Shown: positions 28,310 through 38,569, numbered from the stretch's first letter. The stretch: DNA of 64,000 nt from Planococcus shixiaomingii (GCF_030413615.1 NZ_CP129236.1:2774001-2838000); one strand, 5' to 3'. Notes: generated by a model not told the origin, from the letters alone. Numbers and translations: made by a program.

Positions 28310-28397
28310 GCTTCCGTCGCTTTGGGCATAGCTCCCACCAAGAGCCGAGAAAAACACCCATCTCTTGATGTCGCCTTGCCCGTGGACGCGCCGAAGC
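28310..28397. repeat. 88-nt nested imperfect palindrome
   Basis: Three nested arm pairs: GCTTCCGTCGC (28310-28320) with GCGCCGAAGC (28388-28397); GGGCA (28324-28328) with TGCCC (28377-28381); CAAGAG (28339-28344) with CTCTTG (28362-28367). It looks like a dispersed intergenic palindromic element or a structured RNA. No second copy is apparent in this window. Confidence 0.5.
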
Positions 28398-28531
28398 TAA
28401 GTTTGTACTTACAGTTAGAATTATTCAACTATACGATTGCTGTTTTATGCAATTTGAATAGTTGAAACAGCTGAAACAGGTAGTTCAATATATAGGTGAA
28501 CATTTCCCGGTAAAGTTCGAAAAGCAAAAGA

Positions 28532-28567
28532 AAAAGCCTCGAAGCAAAATTTTGCTTCGAGGCTTTT
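28532..28567 (-). terminator. Terminator downstream of prfB
   Basis: 18-bp perfect arms (AAAAGCCTCGAAGCAAAA and its complement) with no separate loop, directly after the prfB stop. Confidence 0.9.
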
Positions 28568-28570
28568 CGG

Positions 28571-29675
28571 TTACTGCATTTTAGAACGAAGAAGGGAATT
28601 GATAAAGCCATCGATGTCTCCATCCATAACAGCTTGCAAATTGCCCGTTTCATAGTTGGTGCGGTGATCTTTGACCATAGAATACGGGTGGAACACATAA
28701 GAGCGGATTTGGCTTCCCCATCCAATCTCTTTTTGTTCACCGCGGATTTCAAGCAATTGTGCTTCCTGCTCTTCGATTTTAAGAGCATACAATTTAGCTT
28801 TAAGCATTTGCATCGCTTTTTCACGGTTCTTAATCTGGGACCGTTCTTGTTGGCATGTAACTACTGCGCCAGTCGGCAAATGCGTGATCCGAACTGCAGA
28901 GTCGGTCGTATTGATGTGCTGACCGCCGGCGCCACTTGCCCGGTACGTATCGATTTTCAAATCTTCTGTGCGGATATCAATTTCAATTTCACCAGTAAAT
29001 TCCGGCATAACTTCGCATGACACGAAAGATGTATGGCGGCGGCCTGATGAATCGAATGGAGAGATGCGCACAAGACGGTGTACGCCTTTTTCGGCTTTCA
29101 AATAACCGTATGCATTATGGCCTTTGATTCCTAAAGTGACGGATTTGACTCCTGCTTCATCACCTGCAAGATAGTCGAGAGTTTCGACTTTGAAGCCGCG
29201 TTTTTCAGCCCAGCGTGTATACATGCGCAAAAGCATCGAACACCAGTCTTGCGACTCAGTGCCGCCGGCTCCTGGATGCAATTCCAAAATGGCGTTATTT
29301 TTATCGTATGGTTCGCTCAACAGCATTTGCAATTCATAATCGCTCAGCTCAGACATGAATGATTTCATTTCAGAGCTCAACTCTTCATGCAAATCTTCGT
29401 CCGCTTCTTCCCGCAGAAGCTCAAGCGTCATTTCAAGGTTTTCTTGAGTATCTACGAATCCATGATACGTATTCACAACATCTTTCAAACCATTCAATTC
29501 GGAAATTACTACTTGCGCTTTTTCTTGGCTGTTCCAAAACTCTGGGTCGATCATCATTTCATCTAATTCCTGAATCCGCGCCTCTTTGTTTTCTAAGTCA
29601 AAGAGACCCCCTAAAGTCCGCCAATTTCTTGGCTGATTTGTCGAGCTCATTGCGGATATCTGCTAAATCCATCAT
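28571..29675 (-). CDS. prfB: Peptide chain release factor 2, programmed +1 frameshift
   Basis: 367 residues when joined as complement(29601..29675) and complement(28571..29599). The first frame runs 25 codons from ATG (behind GAGGAGG) to CTT and then meets TGA (29598-29600). The site AGGGGG-TCT-CTT-TGA-C has the Shine-Dalgarno-like AGGGGG (29607-29612) and the slippery CTT of canonical prfB, so low RF2 promotes a shift that skips one T. The second frame carries the stop-recognition SPF motif ([15 protein letters not shown]) and the catalytic GGQ ([15 protein letters not shown]). It follows secA in the same direction. Confidence 0.97.
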
Positions 29676-29699
29676 CTGTATGTTCCTCCTCAAAATAAC

Positions 29700-29723
29700 A
29701 CCGAAGAGCTTTTGCTCTTCGGT
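29700..29723 (-). terminator. Hairpin between secA and prfB
   Basis: Arms ACCGAAGAGC and GCTCTTCGGT with a 4-nt loop just after secA. The T-run on the minus strand is weak, so it may be only a partial terminator. Confidence 0.55.
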
Positions 29724-29736
29724 CTTGTCGTGCTGC

Positions 29737-32256
29737 TTATAGTGCTGCTGCCCCGTGGCAGTTTTTGTATTTCTTGCCGCTGCCGCATGGGCAAGCGTCA
29801 TTTCGGCCAACTTCAACATTTCTGCGTACTGGTTCTTTTTTCTTTTTAACCGGCGGCCCATCTTCTTTCGGATTGACAGCCTGGCCTTTTGCCACTTCTT
29901 GGCGCTCCAAATTGTTGCGGATTTCAGCTTTCATAGCGTACTTGGCTACATCCTCTTCAATCGCTTCTACCATTGCTTCGAACATGATGAAGCCTTCGTT
30001 CTGGTATTCGCGAAGTGGATCGTTTTGTCCATAAGCACGTAAATGGATACCTTGTCGCAGCTGGTCCATTGCATCGATGTGGTCAATCCATTTTGAATCG
30101 ATTGAGCGAAGAAGGACGACTTTTTCAAACTCACGCATGCGCTCTGGAGTCATTTCCGCTTCTTTTTCATCATAATGCTTTGTGACTTCTGATTTGATCA
30201 AATCAGAAATTTCCTCAACCGATTTGCCCTGTAAATCTGCTTCTGTAATTGTATTTTCCGGAAGCAAAGTTGCCCCAATAGTATCCGCAAGGGATTTCAA
30301 ATGCCAATCTTCCGGCTTTTCTTCAGAAGTATGAGTAACAACCATACGATCGATCGTACTATCGATCATTTTCTCAACTAAAGCACGCATATCGTCGGTT
30401 TCAATCACTTCCATACGCTCTTTGTAAATGATTTCACGCTGTTGGCGCAATACGTCATCATACTGAAGCAAACGTTTCCGTGCATCGAAGTTATTTCCTT
30501 CTACCCGTTTTTGGGCAGACTCCACTGAACGGGTTACCATCCGCGACTGCAGCGGCTGAGAATCGTCCATCCCAAGTTTCCCCATCATATTGCGCATTGC
30601 ATCAGAACCAAAGCGGCGCATCAATTCATCTTCCAACGACAGATAGAATTGTGTAACGCCTGGGTCTCCTTGACGCCCAGAACGTCCACGCAACTGATTA
30701 TCGATTCGGCGTGATTCGTGGCGTTCTGTTCCTAGAACGGCCAAGCCTCCTACTTCCACTACCCCTTCGCCAAGCTTAATGTCCGTACCGCGTCCTGCCA
30801 TGTTCGTCGCGATGGTCACGGCACCTTTTTGGCCAGCGTTCAAAATGATTTCTGCTTCATGAGCATGGTTTTTAGCATTCAACACCGAATGTTTGATGCC
30901 TTTTTTCGTCAAATATTCCGAAATGATTTCTGATGTTTCAATAGCGACTGTACCGACTAATACCGGTTGGCCTTTTTTATTCCGTTCAGCGATATCATCG
31001 CCCACTGCTTTGTATTTGCCAGCAATTGATGCGTAAATCAAGTCGACCCGGTCATCCCGGATGATCGGTTTATTCGTTGGGATGGCAATAACATTCATGT
31101 TATAGATGTTGCGGAATTCTTCTTCCTCTGTCTTCGCTGTACCCGTCATACCTGAAAGTTTACTGTACATACGGAAATAGTTCTGGAAAGTAATGGTCGC
31201 CATTGTCATCGATTCGTTTTGAATTTCCAAACCTTCTTTTGCCTCGATTGCTTGATGGAGCCCGTCAGAATAACGGCGGCCTTTCATCAAACGCCCTGTA
31301 AATTGATCGACAATAATCACTTCACCGTCTTGGACAACATAATCTACATCCAGATGCATTGTTACATGCGCTTTTAACGCCTGGTTAATGGCATGGTTCA
31401 ATCGCACATGGTTCATGTCAAACAGGTTATCGATGCCAAAAGCCTTCTCGACTTTTTCAATGCCTTCTTCCGTCAACATAACACCTTTTGTTGTCTCGTC
31501 ATATGAATAATCCGTGTCTTTCGTTAAAATCCGTGTAAAGGCATTAGCTTGCATGTATAGCTGTGCAGCTTTTGCGGCTTGACCAGAGATAATGAGCGGT
31601 GTCCGCGCTTCATCAACTAAGATTGAATCGACCTCGTCAATGACCGCGTAATTCAGTTCTCGCTGAACCATCTCTTCCTTATAGAGGACCATATTGTCCC
31701 GCAAATAATCGAAGCCAAGTTCATTATTCGTGCTGTATGTGATATCCGAAGCGTAAGCTTCACGTTTTTCTTCTTTAGTTAAGCTGTTTAAATTCAAACC
31801 GATAGACAGCCCTAGCCATTCAAACAATTTGCCCATTTCCTCAGCATCACGGCTTGCCAAATATTCATTGACAGTTACAACATGAACACCTTTTTTAGAA
31901 AGAGCATTCAAGTATACCGACATAGTGGAAGTCAGCGTTTTACCTTCCCCAGTCTTCATCTCGGAAATATTGCCTTCATGAAGAGAAATTGCCCCCATAA
32001 GTTGGACTCGGAATGGAAACATGCCAAGCACACGTTTTGAAGCTTCACGGACTGTTGCAAAAGCTTCCACTAATAAAGCATCAAGGGTTTCGCCGTTTTG
32101 ATAACGTTCCATTAATTCCGGCGTCTTTCCTTGAAGTGCTTCATCAGATAGAGCTGCATACTCTGACGCCAGCGCTTCTATTTGATCTGCTACTTTCTCA
32201 AATCTTTTTAGGTCCCGTTTGTTCGGGTCGAATACTTTGTTTAATACTCCAAGCAT
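29737..32256 (-). CDS. secA: Preprotein translocase ATPase SecA
   Basis: 839 residues. Walker [13 protein letters not shown]-like [18 protein letters not shown], the [14 protein letters not shown] helicase motif, and a C-terminal zinc-binding tail [17 protein letters not shown]. Drives Sec export with SecYEG. Full length for SecA1. It lies between hpf and prfB as in B. subtilis. Confidence 0.98.
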   Translation of the reverse strand: MLGVLNKVFDPNKRDLKRFEKVADQIEALASEYAALSDEALQGKTPELMERYQNGETLDALLVEAFATVREASKRVLGMFPFRVQLMGAISLHEGNISEMKTGEGKTLTSTMSVYLNALSKKGVHVVTVNEYLASRDAEEMGKLFEWLGLSIGLNLNSLTKEEKREAYASDITYSTNNELGFDYLRDNMVLYKEEMVQRELNYAVIDEVDSILVDEARTPLIISGQAAKAAQLYMQANAFTRILTKDTDYSYDETTKGVMLTEEGIEKVEKAFGIDNLFDMNHVRLNHAINQALKAHVTMHLDVDYVVQDGEVIIVDQFTGRLMKGRRYSDGLHQAIEAKEGLEIQNESMTMATITFQNYFRMYSKLSGMTGTAKTEEEEFRNIYNMNVIAIPTNKPIIRDDRVDLIYASIAGKYKAVGDDIAERNKKGQPVLVGTVAIETSEIISEYLTKKGIKHSVLNAKNHAHEAEIILNAGQKGAVTIATNMAGRGTDIKLGEGVVEVGGLAVLGTERHESRRIDNQLRGRSGRQGDPGVTQFYLSLEDELMRRFGSDAMRNMMGKLGMDDSQPLQSRMVTRSVESAQKRVEGNNFDARKRLLQYDDVLRQQREIIYKERMEVIETDDMRALVEKMIDSTIDRMVVTHTSEEKPEDWHLKSLADTIGATLLPENTITEADLQGKSVEEISDLIKSEVTKHYDEKEAEMTPERMREFEKVVLLRSIDSKWIDHIDAMDQLRQGIHLRAYGQNDPLREYQNEGFIMFEAMVEAIEEDVAKYAMKAEIRNNLERQEVAKGQAVNPKEDGPPVKKKKEPVRRNVEVGRNDACPCGSGKKYKNCHGAAAL

Positions 32257-32484
32257 TTATAACCGCTCCCTGCATAGTGCCCGGTTTTTTAAAAAATCCG
32301 GATCGCCTTTGCTATAATAGTATAATTTTGTTAAACACCAAGCTTTTATCTATCCTTAACTCACGTGTACAATTTAGTCCTTTTAGAAAAATCTCACTCC
32401 TTATTTTAACACTGCAGATAAATCGGCGCAAATATCCGAGCGTGATTAGTTTCATGGCGTAGTTCGAGATTTCCAGGCAGACAA

Positions 32485-32509
32485 AAAGCCTCTCATAATG
32501 AGAGGCTTT
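32485..32509 (-). terminator. Terminator downstream of hpf
   Basis: Arms AAAGCCTCTCAT and ATGAGAGGCTTT around a 1-nt centre, with T-run on the minus strand, 12 nt after the hpf stop. Confidence 0.88.
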
Positions 32510-32520
32510 AAGTTTCCTAT

Positions 32521-33090
32521 TTATGAAGAACTTGTTTCAATTAAGCCGTAGCTGCCGTCTTTGCGCTTATAGACAATATTCGTGCCATTTGATTCGGCAT
32601 CTGTGAAAACGAAGAAATCATGGCCCAACATATTCATCTGTAAAACCGCTTCTTCTTCATCCATCGGTTTCAGATCAAACTGTTTTGTGCGGACGATTGT
32701 TAAATCATCTTCATCTTCCGCTTCTTCATTTTGGCTTCTCAACTCATTTTCAGCCGCTGCAAATGCCATGCCAATGCCATCGCGGTCACGGAACTTACGG
32801 TTCACTTTTGTTTTATATTTCCGAATTTGGCGTTCGAGCTTGCTTACAATGAGATCGATTGCCGCATATAACTCTATATGGCTTTCTTCACCCCGCAAGG
32901 TTAAATTCTTCATGGGTATCGTAACTTCCACTTTTGTTTGGCTATGGTTGATTGCTTTTAAATTAACCATTGCTGTAGCACTTGCTCCTTCTGGGAAGTA
33001 ACGTTCAATTTTACCTATTTTCTTTTCAATGTAATCACGAACTGCTGGAGTTGCTTCTACGTTATCTGTCTTAATATTAAATTGTAGCAT
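32521..33090 (-). CDS. hpf: Long ribosome hibernation promoting factor
   Basis: 189 residues: N-terminal S30AE/HPF domain (about 1-100, IEKKIGKIERYFPEGA) and C-terminal dimerisation domain (about 130-185, FDLKPMDEEEAVLQMNMLGHDFFVF). The long form joins two 70S ribosomes as inactive 100S dimers in stationary phase or stress. Ribosome site AAGGAGGAG. A sigma-B-like promoter lies upstream. Confidence 0.96.
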   Translation of the reverse strand: MLQFNIKTDNVEATPAVRDYIEKKIGKIERYFPEGASATAMVNLKAINHSQTKVEVTIPMKNLTLRGEESHIELYAAIDLIVSKLERQIRKYKTKVNRKFRDRDGIGMAFAAAENELRSQNEEAEDEDDLTIVRTKQFDLKPMDEEEAVLQMNMLGHDFFVFTDAESNGTNIVYKRKDGSYGLIETSSS

Positions 33091-33131
33091 CTTAACTCCT
33101 CCTTCTTGTATCTAACTATACAATTCTACAT

Positions 33132-33157
33132 CTTCCCTTTTTGGACCTGCTTAAAAC
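33132..33157 (-). promoter_or_regulatory. Sigma-B-type promoter of hpf
   Basis: Minus strand: GTTTTA (33152-33157), 14-nt spacer, GGGAAG (33132-33137), close to the GTTTAA...GGGTAT consensus. hpf (yvyD) is a known general-stress gene in B. subtilis. Confidence 0.75.
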
Positions 33158-33215
33158 GTGAAAAAAGTTTTGTAGTATGATAATTCAGGTAAACATAACG
33201 AAAGGAGATGATGCT

Positions 33216-33923
33216 GTGTTCGCCAATAAAACGATTATCGTCACAGGTGCCGCGAAGGGGATTGGCAAAAGTATCGCCGACCATTTTGCAGGAGAAAACG
33301 CTCGAGTCATTGGATTGGATTTGGAGGAAGGCTCTAATGTAGGTGTAGAGTACCGGCAGTGTGATGTCGGAGACTTTCAGCAAGTCACCGATGTTTTCGC
33401 ACAAATTCATAAAGATTACGGTGAAATTCATGTATTGATCAATAACGCTGGAATATCGGAATTCAAATCCATGTGGGAAATTGAAGAATCGGATTGGGAC
33501 CGGGTCCTTAATACGAATTTGAAAAGCGTCTTTATTTGCAGCCGGGAAGCATCTCGCTATATGACTGGAGATATTCGTTCAATTGTTAATATGGCTTCAA
33601 CACGAGCTTTCATGTCAGAACCGCATACAGAAACGTATTCGGCTTCAAAAGGCGGGATTTATGCTTTGACCCATTCACTAGCTGCCTCCTTAAGCGAAAA
33701 AAACATTCGCGTCAATGCTATTGCCCCGGGCTGGATCCATACAGGAACGACCAAAGAACTGCGGGATGTGGACCATGCCCAACATTGGAGCGGACGTGTA
33801 GGCAAACCCGATGATATTGCACGTGCCTGCCTATTTTTAAGTGATTCGAGAAATTCTTTCATTACGGGCGAGTGCTTGACTATCGACGGCGGCATGACAA
33901 GAAAAATGATCTATGAACATTAA
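33216..33923 (+). CDS. Short-chain dehydrogenase/reductase
   Basis: 235 residues from GTG (33216-33218), 8 nt after AAAGGAG. Classical SDR motifs: cofactor TGAAKGIG, NNAG, catalytic Tyr-Lys in YSASKGG, and the C-terminal ITGECLTIDGGMT. An acidic residue after beta-2 (GLDLEEG) suggests NAD(H) preference. Substrate unknown. It is inserted between hpf and comFC on the opposite strand. Confidence 0.88.
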   Translation: MFANKTIIVTGAAKGIGKSIADHFAGENARVIGLDLEEGSNVGVEYRQCDVGDFQQVTDVFAQIHKDYGEIHVLINNAGISEFKSMWEIEESDWDRVLNTNLKSVFICSREASRYMTGDIRSIVNMASTRAFMSEPHTETYSASKGGIYALTHSLAASLSEKNIRVNAIAPGWIHTGTTKELRDVDHAQHWSGRVGKPDDIARACLFLSDSRNSFITGECLTIDGGMTRKMIYEH

Positions 33924-33957
33924 AAACAAGCCTTCTGAACTTCAGAAGGCTTGTTTT
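33923..33957. terminator. Bidirectional terminator between the SDR gene and comFC
   Basis: Long arms AAAACAAGCCTTCTGAA and TTCAGAAGGCTTGTTTT between convergent genes; it touches both stop codons. Confidence 0.9.
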
Positions 33958-34616
33958 TAACTGCGGATAAGCGAAAAAAAGGAAATCTCCGCTGCTCCCG
34001 CTCTTTTCAATACTTTTGCTGCATGGCGGATAGTTGTTCCCGTTGTATACAAATCGTCGATTAGAAGAATTTTTTCTGGAACCGTTATTCCGTTCCAAGT
34101 AAAAAGATCTGAGGAAGCCATCCGTTCCTTTTTTGTTTTTTTGCCTTGAACCTGTTTACTTTTCGCTAAAAGATGCAAATAACTCAGACCTGCAGCTTCC
34201 AGCATTTGATCTACTTGTGAAAAGGTCCTTTCCCTTAATTTATCCGGATGCATAGGAATGGGAACAATGGTTGCTTTCGTTTTGCCCAGCTCCTCTTGTA
34301 ATTCGCTTGCAAATACTTCTGACAACACGACATCTTGCAAAAATTTATATCGATGCAAGTAGTTCTGCATCGGCTTATTATAATAGTACAAACTTTTACC
34401 GCATTGCAGAAGAGCCGCATATTCAGTCGTTTCCCAGTGCATGCAATCTTTGCATAGGCTGTCACTGGGTGCGCTGCATATCGGACAAACCGTTCCGTTG
34501 ATTTTTTCAAAACCGCCTTTGCACCTCTCGCAAACCACTTGTTGGATTTCGTTCAAAAACAACCCTCTCCAGGAAGGCAGAAACGGCAACTCTTGTTCAC
34601 ATAAATAGCAATTCAT
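33957..34616 (-). CDS. comFC: ComFC phosphoribosyltransferase-like competence protein
   Basis: 219 residues. N-terminal zinc-finger-like cysteines (CYLCEQEL, CERCKGGF, CPICSAPSDSLCKDC) precede a PRTase fold with ILLIDDLYTTGTTIRHA. Needed for DNA uptake in competent cells. Its start overlaps the comFA stop. No comFB is present between them, unlike B. subtilis. Confidence 0.92.
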   Translation of the reverse strand: MNCYLCEQELPFLPSWRGLFLNEIQQVVCERCKGGFEKINGTVCPICSAPSDSLCKDCMHWETTEYAALLQCGKSLYYYNKPMQNYLHRYKFLQDVVLSEVFASELQEELGKTKATIVPIPMHPDKLRERTFSQVDQMLEAAGLSYLHLLAKSKQVQGKKTKKERMASSDLFTWNGITVPEKILLIDDLYTTGTTIRHAAKVLKRAGAAEISFFSLIRS

Positions 34617-35947
34617 GAAAAACCGCCTTTATTATAGAACAGAATTTGACGTTTTGCTTTGTCCATTTCCTTAACCAGGCCATTATGAAAAAAGATGACT
34701 TCTCCTGCAGGAAAACCACTTGACCTCCCGACTCGGCCAGCAATTTGAATCAATGCCGACGCATTAAAAATTGCTTCATCTGCTCCAACAACGGCGACTT
34801 GAACGTTAGGAATTGTTATTCCCCGTTCCAATATAGTGGATGTAAGAAGTCCTGGAATTTCACCTTTTCTTAACTTCAGCACTTTTTCTTTCCGGTGTGG
34901 ATCTGAAGCGTGAACCGCTTCGATACTCGCATCCAGATTTTGAAATAAAGGCGTCACCTGTTCAATCAATTCGACTGTCGGTAAAAACAGCAAAAACGGT
35001 TCTTTTTTTGTTAATTTATCATGGATCCAAACTTTTAATAGATGAGGGATTTTTTTTCTAGAAAAGGTCTTTTTGTAATTCCATAGGGGTTTGAATTGCG
35101 GAACGGGCAATGGATGGCCATGGAACCGCTTGAAAATACGGGATTGGTTCGGTACTTGCTTCAGTAGACGAGCCGATGGTGTCGCGGATACGTAAACAAT
35201 CGGAGCCTCTGTTGTTTTCGCTTTTAAAACAGCGCGCTCAAGAGCCGGATCGTACGAATATGGAAATGCGTCGGCTTCATCCACAACGATAAGGTCAAAA
35301 GCGTTTTCAAACCGGCAGAGCTGATGGGTTGTCGCGATAACAAGATTTGCAAAACCGGATTCTGCCGGAGCACCACCGAACAGCGTATGAATAATGGTAT
35401 CAGGGAAAACTGCTTTAAGACGCGGAGACAATTCCAAAATAACATCGGTACGGGGTGCAGCAATACAGACGCGCTGCCCCTGCTCCAACGCTTTTGCTAT
35501 TGGCAGAAACAATAATTCCGTTTTTCCGGCCCCACAAACGGCATAAACAAGATGGGATAAATTTTGAGAAAGGCTCTCCAGCACTTCCTCCGAAGCGCGT
35601 TTTTGCGCCTCAGTCAGCACACCATTCCATGAAAATGAATGAGGGGTTTGAAGTTTCGGAGATGGCGCCGCCCAAGAGATCAGTTCAGTACAAGAACTGA
35701 TGCGGCCCATTTTAATGCAATGGCGACAATAAAGGCAGGGGCCTTGGCATTTCGCGCATTGAAACGAGATGATTTTTGATGGGGATTTTTCCAAACAGCG
35801 GGCACATGAATTATTTTCAGTTATGCCTTTTTTCATAATCACTTTTCCTGATGCAATAGCAGCATCAACTTCTTCTTTTGCAAAAGGCACAAAATCTTTT
35901 AACCAAATTCGGCCCCTTAAAAATTGTTCCAACTCTGTCAAAAGCAT
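34613..35947 (-). CDS. comFA: ComFA DNA-import helicase
   Basis: 444 residues. An N-terminal zinc finger (CARCLEKS, CAKCQGPCLYCRHC) precedes the DEAD-box core: Walker A VCGAGKTELL, motif II VVDEADAFP, motif III VSATPSARL, and motif VI IAGRVGRS. Cytosolic ATPase that drives single-stranded DNA entry. Ribosome site AGAGAGG. Operon with comFC. Confidence 0.95.
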   Translation of the reverse strand: MLLTELEQFLRGRIWLKDFVPFAKEEVDAAIASGKVIMKKGITENNSCARCLEKSPSKIISFQCAKCQGPCLYCRHCIKMGRISSCTELISWAAPSPKLQTPHSFSWNGVLTEAQKRASEEVLESLSQNLSHLVYAVCGAGKTELLFLPIAKALEQGQRVCIAAPRTDVILELSPRLKAVFPDTIIHTLFGGAPAESGFANLVIATTHQLCRFENAFDLIVVDEADAFPYSYDPALERAVLKAKTTEAPIVYVSATPSARLLKQVPNQSRIFKRFHGHPLPVPQFKPLWNYKKTFSRKKIPHLLKVWIHDKLTKKEPFLLFLPTVELIEQVTPLFQNLDASIEAVHASDPHRKEKVLKLRKGEIPGLLTSTILERGITIPNVQVAVVGADEAIFNASALIQIAGRVGRSSGFPAGEVIFFHNGLVKEMDKAKRQILFYNKGGFS

Positions 35948-36012
35948 CTTCCTCTCTCCTGATTTGGGTGTTCTCTCCTAGTTTATCAGAATCGCTCAAA
36001 AAAATGCATAAA

Positions 36013-36040
36013 AAAATTCTCGCTGTAAAAGCGAGAATTT
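36013..36040 (-). terminator. Terminator downstream of the lipoprotein gene
   Basis: Arms AAATTCTCGC and GCGAGAATTT with a 7-nt loop, T-run on the minus strand; it abuts the stop of the upstream lipoprotein gene. Confidence 0.88.
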
Positions 36041-36041
36041 T

Positions 36042-36602
36042 TTATTGATTGCCGATAAAATGCAGACTCGTAACTTTCCAGTCACCGTCTTCTTTAATGA
36101 ATACAACTACTTGCCGGCCAGCTTGTTTCGTGCTTCTCTCCGAATCCGGCTCCTTCATCAATACATCGATTTCTGCAAAAACTTCTGCCCGGTCTTCACC
36201 GAATTCTACAATCGTCTCGTTGCTAGTCGTGTAAGTGGTATCAAAAGCTTTAAAAGCCTCCTTTAACGCAGCTTCGTCTTCTGCACGGTCAAAGCCGGCG
36301 GGTTCAGAAGCGATGACATCCATATACCGCTTTATATCTTCTTTATTGAAAGCATCGATATACTCTTTGTAAGCTGCTAAGATAGCGTCCGCTTCATCTT
36401 TGGGCACATCCGCTTCGATTACTTTTCCATCATCACCTAATGTAAAACCAACCTTTTCATCTTCTATTCCATGATCAAGCGCATTATTTTCGTTTGCCGA
36501 ATTGCCGTCTTCCACAGTGTTTTTGTTCGTCGAAGGCTCCTCTGAATCCGAACAAGCGGCAAGTACTAGCGCTAGACCCGCAATTACTATCAATTTTTTC
36601 AT
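36042..36602 (-). CDS. Lipoprotein with NTF2-like C-terminal domain
   Basis: 186 residues. Lipoprotein signal MKKLIVIAGLALVLAAC, then an acidic low-complexity spacer, then a compact domain of about 110 residues (ILAAYKEYIDAFNKEDIKRYMDVI ... VFIKEDGDWKVTSLHFI) with the strand-helix pattern of SnoaL/NTF2-like folds. The ATG at 36602 lies 8 nt after AGGAGG. Function unknown. It is flanked by its own terminator and by the degU terminator. Confidence 0.75.
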   Translation of the reverse strand: MKKLIVIAGLALVLAACSDSEEPSTNKNTVEDGNSANENNALDHGIEDEKVGFTLGDDGKVIEADVPKDEADAILAAYKEYIDAFNKEDIKRYMDVIASEPAGFDRAEDEAALKEAFKAFDTTYTTSNETIVEFGEDRAEVFAEIDVLMKEPDSERSTKQAGRQVVVFIKEDGDWKVTSLHFIGNQ

Positions 36603-36683
36603 CAATCATTCCTCCTGCGTTTCATTTTGCCATAGCAGGATAGGGAATTCAAATGAAGATACTGTGACTAAAAACGAATAAAA

Positions 36684-36711
36684 AAACCTTGCTGGCTAAG
36701 CAGCAAGGTTT
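36684..36711 (-). terminator. Terminator downstream of degU
   Basis: Arms AAACCTTGCTG and CAGCAAGGTTT with a 6-nt loop, T-run on the minus strand. Confidence 0.88.
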
Positions 36712-36721
36712 TACTCTACTA

Positions 36722-37396
36722 TTATCGCACTTCTACCCAGCCGTTTTTGATAGCTGTTACGACTGCTTGAGTCCGGTCGTTCACTTGCATTTTTTGCAAA
36801 ATGCTGGAAACATGGTTTTTAACCGTTTTTTCTGAGATAAATAATGTCTCACCAATTACGCGATTGCTTTGGCCGTCCGTCAGTAATTGAAGAACTTCAC
36901 TTTCACGTTTTGTCAGCAAATGATAAGGGCGGCGAATTTCTGTTTGATGGAAAGAGCCTTTGTTTTCCCGCTCGCTTAAACGGCGGAATTCCATCACCAA
37001 GTTGCGCGTCACTTTAGGATGCAAATAAGATCCGCCTTTTGCGACCACTTTAATCGCTTGAATAATTGCCTCTGCGTCCATCTCTTTCAGCATATAGCCC
37101 AGTGCACCAGTTTTTAATGCATGTGTCACGTATGATTCATCATCGTGAATTGACAGCATAATGACTTTAGCGTCCGGATATTTCTCCATCAATTCGCCAG
37201 TCGCTTCTACACCATTTTTCTGGGGCATATTGATGTCCATTAAGACTACATCCGGTCTGTATTCTTCATATAGCTTGAGGACTTCATTTCCGTCTCCGCC
37301 TTCTGCGACGACTTCGAAAGAATCTTCAAAATCCAAAATTCGCTTAACTCCCTCGCGGAATAGTTGGTGATCATCTACAATAATTATTTTTGTCAT
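36722..37396 (-). CDS. degU: Response regulator DegU
   Basis: 224 residues: receiver domain (phosphoacceptor Asp in [13 protein letters not shown], near residue 54) and a C-terminal LuxR/NarL-type HTH ([19 protein letters not shown]). Controls secreted enzymes, motility and competence in Bacillus. It begins 27 nt after degS. Confidence 0.97.
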   Translation of the reverse strand: MTKIIIVDDHQLFREGVKRILDFEDSFEVVAEGGDGNEVLKLYEEYRPDVVLMDINMPQKNGVEATGELMEKYPDAKVIMLSIHDDESYVTHALKTGALGYMLKEMDAEAIIQAIKVVAKGGSYLHPKVTRNLVMEFRRLSERENKGSFHQTEIRRPYHLLTKRESEVLQLLTDGQSNRVIGETLFISEKTVKNHVSSILQKMQVNDRTQAVVTAIKNGWVEVR

Positions 37397-37423
37397 TATG
37401 TTGTCCTCCTTGAATACCGTATC

Positions 37424-38569
37424 TTATATACCCAGTTTAAAAGGGATTTGAAACATCAATACTGTCCCATTTCCTGGTGAGGAATTGATGAAAAAATCAC
37501 CTTCTATTAAATCGATTCTTTCTTTCATCCCGATTAACCCGAATGACTGATTTTTCACTATGCTTTGATCAAATCCAGAGCCGTTGTCTTTAACAACAAT
37601 TGTTACTTGGTCTTTTAGCCATTCCACTTTAACTTCAATATTTGAAGCTTTTCCATGCCGGATTGCGTTCGACGTGGCTTCTTGCACCAGACGAAAAATG
37701 GAAGTCTCGTAATTTGCAGGCAATCGAATTTCTCTGCCGTTAGATTGAAATTCAATGCGTATGCCTTTATTGTAATCTTCAATGGTTTCAAGATACTTTT
37801 TTAATGTCGGAACCAGCCCTAAATCGTCCAACGCCATCGGCCGCAGATCATAAATGATTCTTCTGACTTCTGTAAGGGCATCACGCACCATTTCTTTTAA
37901 TGAAGAAATTTCTTGGAAAGCGGCATCCGATCCTTTTTCACGGTACGTCCGTTCGATAAGATCGGAACGGAGAAGAACGTTTGCCATCATTTGCGCTGGC
38001 CCATCATGAATTTCCCGTGATAGGCGTTTCCGTTCTTCTTCTTGCGCTTCAATTATGCGCAGGCTATAATCTTGCTTTAGCTTTGTATTATCGATGGCAT
38101 CTCCGACGTCTTCCAAATCTGATGTCAGGTAGTTTGTTGCAACGTTGACTTGGTTGACCAAGCGTTCTGCCCGTTCAATTGTTTGCAGCAATGTTTGAAG
38201 CCCGCGCTGCAAGCCATCTCTCTTCTTCCGGTGCTGTTTTTCTTCTGAACGGTTCGCTGCCAATTGGATTTGCAAATCGTTTGCTTGCTCATAGGCTTGC
38301 CTGATTTGGTCTTCCGTGAATGAACTGAACGAATGGGATACTTCTGCCAGACGCCTGCGAGCCGCACGAGTTTTTTCTTCTAACAGGTCTCCATTGTTTA
38401 TGACTCGGGAAATATTAGTTCGCACTTCTTCAAGTTGATCTTTCATTTCCTCGTAACTTTGTCGACTTTTTTCACTAATTGCAAAAATTTCTTGTTTCGA
38501 CTGTTGCATTGTTGCAATTAAGTGATTGAAAATGGAATCTAAAGCTTTTCCATCGATTTTATTGGCCAT
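37424..38569 (-). CDS. degS: Cytosolic sensor histidine kinase DegS
   Basis: 381 residues: N-terminal coiled-coil DegS sensor domain, HisKA_3 phosphoacceptor in SREIHDGPAQMMANVL, and the ATPase motifs NAIRHG, DNGSGFD and GLIGMKERI. No membrane segment. Phosphorylates the adjacent DegU. Confidence 0.97.
   Translation of the reverse strand: MANKIDGKALDSIFNHLIATMQQSKQEIFAISEKSRQSYEEMKDQLEEVRTNISRVINNGDLLEEKTRAARRRLAEVSHSFSSFTEDQIRQAYEQANDLQIQLAANRSEEKQHRKKRDGLQRGLQTLLQTIERAERLVNQVNVATNYLTSDLEDVGDAIDNTKLKQDYSLRIIEAQEEERKRLSREIHDGPAQMMANVLLRSDLIERTYREKGSDAAFQEISSLKEMVRDALTEVRRIIYDLRPMALDDLGLVPTLKKYLETIEDYNKGIRIEFQSNGREIRLPANYETSIFRLVQEATSNAIRHGKASNIEVKVEWLKDQVTIVVKDNGSGFDQSIVKNQSFGLIGMKERIDLIEGDFFINSSPGNGTVLMFQIPFKLGI

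Larger units (their letters stand above)
28148..28570. other. Intergenic region between the YitT-family gene and prfB
   Basis: About 420 nt holding the prfB terminator at its right end and an 88-nt structured palindrome (28310-28397). No convincing gene: the open frame across the right part is only the continuation of a shadow of prfB. Confidence 0.7.

Noticed and set aside
28429..28824. 131-aa minus-strand frame over the prfB 3' end
   Set aside because: Out of frame with intact RF2 and running through its terminator; no ribosome site.
29598..29861. Apparent separate 87-aa gene or frameshift error at the start of prfB
   Set aside because: The first frame is the normal 25-codon prfB leader with a programmed shift site; the part upstream of 29675 is only open sequence.
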